A stretch of DNA of 5,569 nucleotides, taken from Bacteroidales bacterium. Its GTDB lineage: Bacteria; Bacteroidota; Bacteroidia; Bacteroidales; F082. The stretch covers positions 1 through 5,569 of the forward strand of contig JAOZNY010000133.1 of NCBI GenBank assembly GCA_029933565.1, given 5' to 3'. The translations under genes were made by a program, and so were the position numbers. The notes beneath the pieces were generated by a model. The model was not told the DNA's origin. It did not search any database and saw only the letters and a program-made list of their open reading frames with translations. Positions within the stretch are counted from its first letter, which is position 1; each line of letters opens with the position of its first letter. This document shows positions 1 through 5,488 of the stretch, in pieces.

Positions 1-197
1 GCTGCAACGATCATATTCGAACGAATATCACCTACGGCTTCTGGTTGACGTGCAATAGCTTCAACTGCTCCACGACCAATCTGGCCAATGCCGATACCAG
101 CACCAATTGCTGCGATACCTGCACCTATTCCAGCACCCATCTTAGCGTAAGGTGCTAAATCGGCTGCTGCCTGGAGTAAAATTGCTAAAAGTTCCAT
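1..197 (-). CDS. atpE: F-type ATP synthase subunit c, N-terminal 65 codons (partial)
   Basis: This is the membrane rotor (c-ring) subunit of FoF1 ATP synthase, cut off by the left edge of the window. The visible 65 residues begin MELLAILLQ and contain transmembrane helix 1 with its Gly-rich packing motif (residues 21-38, GAGIGAG...GAGIGIG). The polar loop follows (ARQPEA, residues 49-54; Arg50-Gln51-Pro52 is the diagnostic loop that contacts F1), and then the first residues of helix 2 (MIVAA). The essential ion-binding carboxylate of helix 2 lies outside the window. Aligned on the RQP loop, the position of the sodium-ligand Gln32 of Ilyobacter tartaricus is Ile37, as in E. coli (Ile28), so proton coupling is likely; this is an inference. 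The start is fixed by an in-frame TAA 15 bases upstream of the ATG. The gene lies 49 bases downstream of atpB with no terminator between them, so the two are probably cotranscribed. No Shine-Dalgarno sequence is visible. Confidence 0.97.
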   Translation of the reverse strand, partial: MELLAILLQAAADLAPYAKMGAGIGAGIAAIGAGIGIGQIGRGAVEAIARQPEAVGDIRSNMIVA

Positions 198-246
198 AAT
201 TTCTGTTATTTAGTTATTATTTATATTTAATGGAATTCAAATTATT

Positions 247-1371
247 TTAATGATGTTCTTCTGTTGCCATACCAAAGTATAAAGCCGACAACAAGGTAAA
301 TACGTAAGCCTGAATAAATGCAACCAGCAATTCAAGTATTCCCATAAAAATTGAGAATCCTACTGATACTATTGAAACACCATATCCTAAGCCTTCAGAG
401 ATATTACCAAAAATGAAAATTAAACTGATAAAACCTAAAATGATAATGTGCCCCGCGGTAATGTTTGCAAAAAGACGAACCATAAGTACAAAAGGTTTTG
501 TAAAAACACCCATTATTTCAACAATAGGCATCAATGGAATTGGTATTTTCAACCACCAAGGTACGCCCGGCGCATTTACTAAATGCATCCAATATGCTTT
601 GTTGCCAGAGAAACTTGTAATTATAAATGTAAAAAGAGCAAGTACACCTGTTACACCTATATTTCCTGTAATATTTGCCCCTCCCGGGAAAAATGGAATT
701 AAGCCTAAAAGGTTGTTTAATAGAATGAAAAAGAAAACCGTTAAAAGGAAAGGAAGGTATTTTTCATATTTCTTCTCTCCAATTGATGCTTTTGCAATAT
801 CATCCCTCACAAAAAGAATTATTGGTTCAACAAATGATTGTAAACCTTTAGGTGCTTTTCCTTTTCGCTTTTTATATGAATTGGCAACGGAAATAAATAC
901 AAACATCATAAAGAATATGCTCATGAATATTGCCAAAACATTTTTTGTGATGGAAATATCAAGTACAGGCCTAATTTCATTTCCTTCATTATCCAAGCGA
1001 ACAATTTTGCCAGCATTAAAATTATTATGCGAAATGAAATATCCATTATGGTCATCTGCATGATGAAATGCACTAGACATGAAAATATGCCATTCACTTT
1101 CATCATAAAAAATAACTGGAAGAGGGATGTTTACATGAGTTTCTCCAATAGTAATTATGTGCCACTCATAGGAATCGGTGATATGCTCAATAATCATATC
1201 GCCAGCCTTAAATTCCTCATTAGCAATTTCGTCAACAATTTCGTCTTCCCAGTTTTCCTGAGGTTCAGAATTGTTGTGTTGTGCCAGTAAACTGGAATTA
1301 ATTGACACCACCAAGGCTAGTATAAAACCTAGTAGTGTAACTGCTTTTTTAACACTCGATATTTTATTCAT
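247..1371 (-). CDS. atpB: F-type ATP synthase subunit a, with signal peptide and periplasmic N-terminal domain
   Basis: This is the stator channel subunit of Fo, which forms the two half-channels for ion passage against the c-ring. At 374 residues it is about 100 longer than E. coli subunit a. Residues 1-30 look like a cleavable signal peptide (basic start, hydrophobic core, LLA then Gln31). Residues 31-140 are a hydrophilic, His- and acid-rich periplasmic domain known from Bacteroidota a subunits. The membrane part begins near 143. Visible landmarks are the helix with Asn219-Asn220 (NNLLGLIPF), the essential arginine Arg299 in MVRLFANITAGH (E. coli Arg210), His308 at the E. coli Glu219 position, Glu347 at the His245 position, and Gln354 at the Gln252 position. 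The loop between the last two helices is about 13 residues longer than in E. coli. The gene is followed closely by atpE. It is divergent from the lipoprotein gene at 1741, across a 369-base spacer, so it needs its own promoter. Confidence 0.97.
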   Translation of the reverse strand: MNKISSVKKAVTLLGFILALVVSINSSLLAQHNNSEPQENWEDEIVDEIANEEFKAGDMIIEHITDSYEWHIITIGETHVNIPLPVIFYDESEWHIFMSSAFHHADDHNGYFISHNNFNAGKIVRLDNEGNEIRPVLDISITKNVLAIFMSIFFMMFVFISVANSYKKRKGKAPKGLQSFVEPIILFVRDDIAKASIGEKKYEKYLPFLLTVFFFILLNNLLGLIPFFPGGANITGNIGVTGVLALFTFIITSFSGNKAYWMHLVNAPGVPWWLKIPIPLMPIVEIMGVFTKPFVLMVRLFANITAGHIIILGFISLIFIFGNISEGLGYGVSIVSVGFSIFMGILELLVAFIQAYVFTLLSALYFGMATEEHH

Positions 1372-1403
1372 TCAAAAAGGCAAATATTTGGTTAAAATGT
1401 GTG

Positions 1404-1411
1404 CAATTTTA
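1404..1411 (-). promoter_or_regulatory. Possible -7 promoter element for atpB-atpE
   Basis: On the minus strand this reads TAAAATTG, one mismatch from the Bacteroidota -7 consensus TAnnTTTG. Its 3' end lies 33 bases upstream of the atpB ATG, close to the 34 bases seen for the better atpD element. I see no TTTG at a normal -33 distance. A rival, AATATTTG at 1381-1388 (also one mismatch), would leave an almost leaderless transcript. Some promoter is required here because the neighbouring upstream genes are read in the opposite direction. Confidence 0.3.
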
Positions 1412-1658
1412 CGAATAAATGTTGAGATAAGAAAACCAATTTTGAAATTATTTGAATGTATTTTAAATAGCGTTAGATGAAGAGTAGGTCACATGCCTAA
1501 AGTACACATAAACAGCCAATAAGAAGCATTTAATATTTGTTTTATTTAATCTGAATTTACTTGTTTTTATCATAATCTGAGAAATATTATTTGAAACCAA
1601 CTAACAAATTCGATAAAATTTAAATACAAAGGTTTGAAAAAACATCAATCCATAGATG

Positions 1659-1672
1659 AAAAATGCATTTTT
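1659..1672. repeat. Perfect 14-base palindrome upstream of the NTF2-like gene
   Basis: AAAAATGCATTTTT equals its own reverse complement. It ends 17 bases before the -7 element at 1690 and overlaps the only TTTG that could serve as a -33 element (1671-1674). It could be an operator for a dimeric regulator. In such AT-rich DNA it could also be chance. Confidence 0.35.
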
Positions 1673-1689
1673 TGTTTGGACTATTTAAT

Positions 1690-1697
1690 TAATTTTG
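1690..1697 (+). promoter_or_regulatory. -7 promoter element of the NTF2-like lipoprotein gene
   Basis: TAATTTTG matches the Bacteroidota -7 consensus TAnnTTTG exactly. A TTTG at 1671-1674 lies 15 bases upstream, closer than the usual spacing of about 19 for the -33 element. Transcription would begin near 1703, giving a leader of roughly 38 bases. Confidence 0.55.
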
Positions 1698-1740
1698 TAT
1701 ATTCACACTCTGACTATTTTGATAATAAAACCATAAAATC

Positions 1741-2238
1741 ATGATTAAATTTACATCCTTGATTACCGTTTTGACAGTTTTGTTATTTGCCTCTTGTGGC
1801 GATTGCGAAAAAAAATTTAGTGTTGCAGATGAGACTATTGCAATTGAACAACTTTTAGAGAATTACATTATTGCTAATGAGACTCAGGATTTTGATCTTA
1901 TTGAGTCAATTTGGGCTCCGGAGAGCGATATTATCCTTTATGGGACAGATTCGCATGAAAGACTGATGGGTTGGACAAATATTCGTAATGCAGTAAAATC
2001 ACAGTTTGGACAAATTGATGAAACATATATTTCTGCTTCTGATCAGTTTATAAAAATTAACTGTACAGGATCCACAGCATGGTTTGCCGAAGCCCTAAGT
2101 TATAATTTCATGTATAATGGTGAAGCAAAAAAGTATGAGGGTTTACGTTTTACCGGCGTATTAGAAAAAATGGATGGGCAATGGAAACTTGTACAGGCTC
2201 ACCTTTCAGTTCCTGCGGGAGTAGGTGTTGGGAAATAG
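1741..2238 (+). CDS. Putative lipoprotein with NTF2/SnoaL-like domain
   Basis: This is a 165-residue protein of unknown specific function. Residues 1-18 form a lipoprotein signal peptide ending in LLFASC, with Cys19 as the expected lipidated residue; a second Cys (22) follows closely. The mature part from about residue 32 looks like one NTF2-like/SnoaL_3-type cone fold. An N-terminal helix carries the 'IEQLLENYIIANETQDFDLIE' pattern typical of the start of this fold (about 34-55). Next come IWAPESDIILYG (57-68), a Gly-Trp-Thr-Asn-Ile turn before the next helix (77-85), and paired strands with AWFAEAL (113-119). The final strands read LEKMDGQWKLVQAHLSVP (141-158), the usual 'dG-W-k-...H-S-P' ending. 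Such domains serve as small enzymes or as ligand- and protein-binding modules, and no catalytic pair can be assigned here. The protein is expected to be anchored in the cell envelope facing the periplasm or surface. It lies 76 bases upstream of the TPR lipoprotein gene on the same strand with no terminator seen between them, so read-through is possible. Start: ATG directly before a textbook signal peptide, with no visible Shine-Dalgarno. Confidence 0.88.
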   Translation: MIKFTSLITVLTVLLFASCGDCEKKFSVADETIAIEQLLENYIIANETQDFDLIESIWAPESDIILYGTDSHERLMGWTNIRNAVKSQFGQIDETYISASDQFIKINCTGSTAWFAEALSYNFMYNGEAKKYEGLRFTGVLEKMDGQWKLVQAHLSVPAGVGVGK

Positions 2239-2265
2239 ATTTCAAAATTGAACTCAAAAATTCAT

Positions 2266-2277
2266 TTGTAATTACAA
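2266..2277. repeat. Perfect 12-base palindrome upstream of the TPR lipoprotein gene
   Basis: TTGTAATTACAA is its own reverse complement. It sits 5 bases upstream of the -7 element at 2283 and overlaps the nearest TTTG. The position suits an operator that would block RNA polymerase. No regulator can be named, and chance is possible in AT-rich DNA. Confidence 0.35.
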
Positions 2278-2282
2278 TACTT

Positions 2283-2290
2283 TATCTTTG
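2283..2290 (+). promoter_or_regulatory. -7 promoter element of the TPR lipoprotein gene
   Basis: TATCTTTG matches TAnnTTTG exactly. Its last three bases are the TTG that could be misread as a start codon at 2288. If this is a promoter, that TTG lies upstream of the transcript, and translation begins at ATG 2315, about 18 bases into the mRNA. A TTTG at 2265-2268 lies 14 bases upstream, short for a -33 element. Confidence 0.55.
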
Positions 2291-2314
2291 CGCCTCATTT
2301 TTATTTGGTTCAAT

Positions 2315-3136
2315 ATGAAGTATCTCATTTATTTAATTACTGTATCACTTTTCTTAGCATCTTGTGGCTCAGCACAGAATACTAAAAAAGAAAAAACTCA
2401 AAAAGAGGATTTATCACAAACTGTTGAACAGCAAGATGAACCGAAAACCCGAACTGGCTGGATGGAAGTGAAAACCCCAACCAATGATTCAACTGAAAAG
2501 AATATTGACAAGGAAAAATTAAGCAAATTAGCAGTTAAGGACAAAAAAACACCTGAGCAAATAAAAAGAGATAATGATTTAAAAGAGGCAAAATCTTCTT
2601 TTAGAAAAGGGATTGAGTTTTACAATAAAAAGCAAATTGACGATGCTATAATAATGTTTAAGGAAACTCTGATGTATGATCCTGAAAATGCTCTTGCTTT
2701 TTATAATCTTGGGAAAATTTACTACGAAACAGGTCAAAAAGATATGTCGTTAGCATATTATCAGGATGCTTTAAATTTCAATCCTCAAGATTCAAATTCA
2801 ATAGTTGCCATTGGATTAATATATTTTGAAAGAAGTGAATTTGATTCTGCAATGGATTATTTTAATCAGGCAATTGAACTAGCACCTGCCTATGGGTTGG
2901 CATACTATAACCGAGGTACTTTGCTCGGTCAGCAAAAGTATTACCAGCAATCGTTGGATGATTTAAACAAAGCGGCAAAATATAGCCCGGAGAACTCCAA
3001 AGTTTTCATGAATCGTGGAATGGCATATTTTTTTATGAAGAATCTGCCTGCAGCATGTGATGACTGGAATAAGGCTGCTGGAATGGGTAATTCAGAAGCA
3101 ATTAAGGCGGTTTCAATTTACTGTAAGACCAAATAA
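2315..3136 (+). CDS. TPR-repeat lipoprotein
   Basis: This is a 273-residue envelope lipoprotein of unknown specific role. The signal peptide is MKYLIYLITVSLFLASC, with a classical lipobox (Leu14-Ala-Ser-Cys17). Residues 18-90 are a charged, Lys/Glu/Gln-rich, probably flexible linker. About five tetratricopeptide repeats with the 34-residue period follow: 92-125, 126-159, 160-193, 194-227, and a degenerate fifth at 228-261. The first four carry Pro at repeat position 32 (Pro123, 157, 191, 225) and small residues at positions 8 and 20. The last repeat ends in AACDDWNKAAGMGNSEA, a common capping form in Bacteroidota TPR proteins. TPRs scaffold protein-protein contacts, so a role in an envelope complex is inferred. 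The start was set at the ATG at 2315 rather than the in-frame TTG at 2288. The ATG begins a proper signal peptide, and the TTG lies inside the -7 element. The gene converges on atpC and ends at a shared terminator. Confidence 0.92.
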   Translation: MKYLIYLITVSLFLASCGSAQNTKKEKTQKEDLSQTVEQQDEPKTRTGWMEVKTPTNDSTEKNIDKEKLSKLAVKDKKTPEQIKRDNDLKEAKSSFRKGIEFYNKKQIDDAIIMFKETLMYDPENALAFYNLGKIYYETGQKDMSLAYYQDALNFNPQDSNSIVAIGLIYFERSEFDSAMDYFNQAIELAPAYGLAYYNRGTLLGQQKYYQQSLDDLNKAAKYSPENSKVFMNRGMAYFFMKNLPAACDDWNKAAGMGNSEAIKAVSIYCKTK

Positions 3137-3137
3137 A

Positions 3138-3168
3138 AAAATCCCGTCAATAAAATTAACGGGATTTT
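3138..3168. terminator. Bidirectional rho-independent terminator between the TPR gene and atpC
   Basis: A perfect 10-base-pair stem pairs 3138-3147 (AAAATCCCGT) with 3159-3168 (ACGGGATTTT) around an 11-base loop. T-rich DNA follows on the plus strand (TTTT in the stem, then GATTTTT). On the minus strand the stem's T run continues as TTTATTT. It begins 2 bases after the TPR stop and 23 bases beyond the atpC stop, so it can end both convergent transcripts. Confidence 0.9.
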
Positions 3169-3190
3169 GATTTTTGAAGGCTGATATATA

Positions 3191-3424
3191 TTATTCAGCT
3201 AGTATTAATATCTTGTTTTCAAGAACTTCGATTACTCCACCATTTATTTCGTAAAAATCATCACTACCATTTTTCCTCACTTTTATTTTACCTTTCTGCA
3301 AGGCAGAAATTAGCGGAGCGTGATTGTTTAATATTTCAAATGACCCATCAATTCCGGGAAGTTGTACCAATTCGGCCTCTCCCTTATAAATTGTTTTGTC
3401 GGGTGTAATTATCTCGAGATTCAT
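3191..3424 (-). CDS. atpC: F-type ATP synthase epsilon subunit, short form lacking the C-terminal helices
   Basis: This is the F1 central-stalk epsilon subunit, which links gamma to the c-ring. It has only 77 residues, against about 139 in E. coli. It contains the complete N-terminal beta-sandwich: LEIITPDKTIYKGEAELVQLPG at the start, DGSFEILNNHAPL (26-38, with the conserved His-Ala-Pro), and the closing strands NGGVIEVLENKILILAE (61-77). It ends where the regulatory helical hairpin of longer epsilon subunits would begin. The stop is not a recent frameshift that hides the rest: only 22 bases separate it from a terminator stem. The epsilon-mediated inhibition by an extended C-terminal helix seen in E. 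coli should therefore be absent, an inference from family knowledge. The gene is 29 bases downstream of atpD and surely cotranscribed with it. Confidence 0.96.
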   Translation of the reverse strand: MNLEIITPDKTIYKGEAELVQLPGIDGSFEILNNHAPLISALQKGKIKVRKNGSDDFYEINGGVIEVLENKILILAE

Positions 3425-3453
3425 TTTAAAGTCAATTTAAAACAGAAGTAAAA

Positions 3454-4962
3454 TTATTTACTCTCTTCAATCATTTTCTTACCTTTTTCTATGGCCTCAT
3501 CAATTGTTCCCACAAGGTTGAAAGCAGACTCAGGATATTCATCAACTTCTCCATCCATAATCATATTGAAGCCTTTAATAGTATCTTCAATAGAAACTAC
3601 TGTACCTTTAAGTCCGGTAAATTGCTCGGCTACGTGGAAAGGCTGAGAAAGGAAACGCTGTACCCTACGAGCACGGTGAACAATAAGTTTGTCCTCTTCC
3701 GAAAGTTCGTCCATACCAAGAATGGCAATAATGTCCTGAAGTTCTTTATAACGTTGAAGTATATTTTTAACTTTTTCAGCAGTATTATAATGTTCGTCGC
3801 CAACAACATCAGGAGAAAGAATTCTTGAGGTTGAGTCCAATGGATCAACAGCAGGATAAATACCTAGCTCAGCAATTTTACGACTCAATACAGTTGTTGC
3901 ATCAAGGTGAGCAAAAGTTGTTGCTGGAGCAGGGTCGGTCAAGTCATCAGCAGGTACATAAACAGCCTGAACTGAAGTAATTGACCCACGTTTGGTTGAA
4001 GTAATTCTTTCCTGCATAATTCCCATTTCAGTTGCAAGAGTTGGCTGATAACCAACAGCAGAAGGCATACGTCCTAAAAGAGCGGAAACCTCTGATCCTG
4101 CCTGAGTAAAACGGAAAATATTGTCGATAAAGAAAAGGATATCACGACCACCTGATTTTTCATCTCCATCGCGGAAATATTCGGCAAGTGTTAATCCTGA
4201 TAAGGCTACACGGGCACGTGCTCCTGGAGGCTCGTTCATCTGACCGAAAACAAGAGTTGCTTGTGATTTGGCAAGTTCTTTACGATCAACCTTTGAAAGA
4301 TCCCAACCGCCTTTTTCCATATCTTCTAAAAAGGCATCACCATATTTAATAACACCTGATTCAATCATTTCACGAAGCAAGTCGTTACCTTCACGTGTAC
4401 GTTCACCAACACCACCAAATACAGAAAGACCTGCATAAGATTTTGCAATGTTGTTGATTAACTCCATGATAATAACAGTTTTACCAACACCGGCACCACC
4501 AAATAAACCAATCTTACCACCTTTTGAATAAGGCTCGATAAGGTCAATTACTTTAATACCTGTGAAAAGAACTTCACTTGATGTGCTTAATTCTTCAAAC
4601 TTAGGAGGATCGCGGTGAATGGCATATCTGGATTCTGTTTCAATATTACCTAATCCATCAATCGCATCACCAATTACATTAAAAAGTCGTCCTCTTATCT
4701 CATTGCCAGTTGGCATGGAAATAGGTCCTCCAAGGCTTGTTACTTTGGTTCCTCTGCTAAGTCCATCAGTGGAGTCCATGGCAACAGTACGTACAGTGTT
4801 TTCGCCAATATCTTGTTGTGTCTCCAGTATTAGTTTGTCACCATTTTCCCTTGTAATTTCCAGGGCATCGTATAAGTTAGGAATGTCATTTTCGTTTTCA
4901 AAAACCACATCCACCACCGGACCAATTATTTGTGCAATTTGTCCTACACTTTTCTCATTCAT
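3454..4962 (-). CDS. atpD: F-type ATP synthase beta subunit
   Basis: This is the catalytic subunit of F1; three copies alternate with alpha and make ATP from ADP and phosphate. It has 502 residues. The N-terminal beta-barrel (about 1-85) starts VGQIAQIIGPVVDVVF. The nucleotide-binding domain has Walker A GGAGVGKT (155-162, Lys161), the GERTREGND motif with catalytic Glu187 and Arg188, GQMNEPPGARARVA (240-253), and Walker B ending in Asp280 (ILFFIDNIFRF). Tyr369 lies in the GIYPAVDPL segment that contacts the adenine. The C-terminal helical domain carries DELSEED (418-424), the lever that touches gamma. Compared with E. coli beta as I recall it, about 27 extra residues lie between GND and GQMNEP (within 194-238), and about 5 more precede Walker B. 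The start is secured by an in-frame TAA 15 bases upstream of the ATG. It is the first gene of an atpD-atpC unit with a promoter at 4996-5003. Confidence 0.98.
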   Translation of the reverse strand: MNEKSVGQIAQIIGPVVDVVFENENDIPNLYDALEITRENGDKLILETQQDIGENTVRTVAMDSTDGLSRGTKVTSLGGPISMPTGNEIRGRLFNVIGDAIDGLGNIETESRYAIHRDPPKFEELSTSSEVLFTGIKVIDLIEPYSKGGKIGLFGGAGVGKTVIIMELINNIAKSYAGLSVFGGVGERTREGNDLLREMIESGVIKYGDAFLEDMEKGGWDLSKVDRKELAKSQATLVFGQMNEPPGARARVALSGLTLAEYFRDGDEKSGGRDILFFIDNIFRFTQAGSEVSALLGRMPSAVGYQPTLATEMGIMQERITSTKRGSITSVQAVYVPADDLTDPAPATTFAHLDATTVLSRKIAELGIYPAVDPLDSTSRILSPDVVGDEHYNTAEKVKNILQRYKELQDIIAILGMDELSEEDKLIVHRARRVQRFLSQPFHVAEQFTGLKGTVVSIEDTIKGFNMIMDGEVDEYPESAFNLVGTIDEAIEKGKKMIEESK

Positions 4963-4995
4963 AAAAACTATGATTTATCAGAAATTTAATGGTGG

Positions 4996-5003
4996 CAAAT
5001 ATA
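4996..5003 (-). promoter_or_regulatory. -7 promoter element of atpD-atpC
   Basis: On the minus strand this reads TATATTTG, an exact match to the Bacteroidota -7 consensus TAnnTTTG. It ends 34 bases before the atpD ATG, which implies a leader of about 28 bases. No clean TTTG is seen at the -33 position; the region there is a T-run (about 5021-5026). Confidence 0.6.
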
Positions 5004-5165
5004 ATAATTATACTTAATTAAAAAGACTATAAATAAAAATTATCACTGAGGCCAATAATGTAGTTGATTGATGGATTATTAATACTGATTATCTGCACTT
5101 TGCAAGCCTGTTGGCATAATTGATTATTCTTTAAACTTCTCCTTATTTTTCAAGAGTTCCCAAAA

Positions 5166-5200
5166 AAAAAGTCATCCCAATATTTCAGGGATGACTTTTT
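5166..5200 (-). terminator. Rho-independent terminator after the small PIG-repeat protein gene
   Basis: A perfect 13-base-pair stem pairs 5166-5178 with 5188-5200 around a 9-base loop; its core is GTCATCCC/GGGATGAC. On the minus strand the stem runs into an uninterrupted stretch of nine Ts (5170 down to 5162). It lies 22 bases past the stop of the gene at 5223. It ends that transcript and insulates the atpD promoter 163 bases further on. Confidence 0.92.
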
Positions 5201-5222
5201 AATAAGTAAGGTAAATTGTTCC

Positions 5223-5459
5223 TTAGTTTTCTTCCTCTTCATTCTTACGCAGGTCAAATACTTTTTTACCACCGTATGCAGCAGCAAGTCCAATTAGGAT
5301 TAAACTACCGCCTCCAATGGGCGCCCCACCTCCAATGGGAGTATCGTCTCCGATTGGGCCACCACCCGGAGGTGTTGACGGCCCCATTTCTTGAGCGTTT
5401 GCGCTAAATGCGAGGAAAAACAAAAGGATTGTTATTATTGATAATGTCTTTTTCATCAT
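5223..5459 (-). CDS. Small secreted protein with Pro-Ile-Gly hexad repeat and C-terminal membrane tail
   Basis: This is a 78-residue protein with no assigned function. Residues 1-22 are a signal peptide (MMKKTLSIITILLFFLAFSANA, then Gln23). A Pro/Gly-rich stretch follows, with three in-register hexads, PIGDDT, PIGGGA and PIGGGS (35-52). A short hydrophobic segment (about 53-64, LILIGLAAAYGG) precedes a charged tail, KKVFDLRKNEEEEN. Glycine motif, short membrane helix and basic cluster in that order resemble the tripartite sorting tails of PEP-CTERM and PID-CTERM-like small proteins of Bacteroidota. Unlike most such tails, this one ends in a run of acidic residues. Almost the whole mature protein is this tail, so it could be a substrate of a sorting or exosortase system, or a small membrane protein. 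It starts 29 bases after the T9SS-tailed gene and precedes a strong terminator, suggesting the same transcription unit. Translation could start at either Met1 or Met2. Confidence 0.85.
   Translation of the reverse strand: MMKKTLSIITILLFFLAFSANAQEMGPSTPPGGGPIGDDTPIGGGAPIGGGSLILIGLAAAYGGKKVFDLRKNEEEEN
5304..5357 (-). repeat. Three tandem 18-base units coding for PIG hexads
   Basis: Within the small secreted protein gene, three consecutive 18-base units encode PIGDDT, PIGGGA and PIGGGS. The units coding the latter two are closely similar at the DNA level; the first has diverged (for example CCGATTGGG on the plus strand where the others read CCAATGGG). This suggests growth by tandem duplication or slippage. 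Confidence 0.75.
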
Positions 5460-5488
5460 TACTTATTTATTTTATTCTTTAAATTGGA

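Larger units (their letters stand above)
1372..1740. other. 369-base gene-free spacer between divergent atpB and the NTF2-like gene
   Basis: This very AT-rich stretch has no credible reading frame on either strand and no recognisable tRNA or structured RNA. It should hold two divergent promoters: a good candidate for the plus-strand gene (1690-1697) and a weak one for atpB (1404-1411). It also contains a perfect 10-base palindrome, CAAATATTTG at 1381-1390, and a perfect 14-base palindrome at 1659-1672. I see no remnant of atpI, atpZ or another ATP synthase accessory gene. Confidence 0.6.
4963..5222. other. 260-base spacer upstream of atpD
   Basis: This holds the atpD promoter element (4996-5003) near one end and the terminator of the small secreted protein gene (5166-5200) at the other. 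The bases between (about 5041-5160) show no reading frame, RNA structure or repeat that I can support. Confidence 0.6.

Noticed and set aside
413..1063. 216-residue open frame on the plus strand
   Set aside because: It lies wholly antisense to atpB, whose protein is unmistakable. Its translation is Lys/Ile/Pro-rich without any domain, typical of a shadow of a membrane protein gene.
1381..1390. CAAATATTTG palindrome just upstream of atpB as an operator or promoter
   Set aside because: It is only 10 bases long, made of common AT-rich letters, and 10 bases from the start codon. It is too weak to call beyond noting it in the spacer.
921..1480. Short open frames (61-87 residues) on both strands over the 5' part of atpB and its upstream spacer
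   Set aside because: They overlap the atpB signal peptide and periplasmic domain in other frames and have no signal, domain or promoter of their own.
1372..1740. Possible small RNA or decayed gene in the spacer
   Set aside because: No stable GC-containing stem, terminator or residual coding similarity was visible on either strand.
3622..3848. Short open frames on both strands within atpD
   Set aside because: Both fall inside the conserved beta-subunit coding region and show no independent features.
4619..5017. 132-residue open frame on the plus strand
   Set aside because: It is antisense to the 5' half of atpD and runs over the atpD promoter, with no recognisable domain.
5216..5407. 63-residue open frame on the plus strand
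   Set aside because: It is antisense to the small PIG-repeat protein, which has a clear signal peptide and terminator. The opposite frame only mirrors its repeats.
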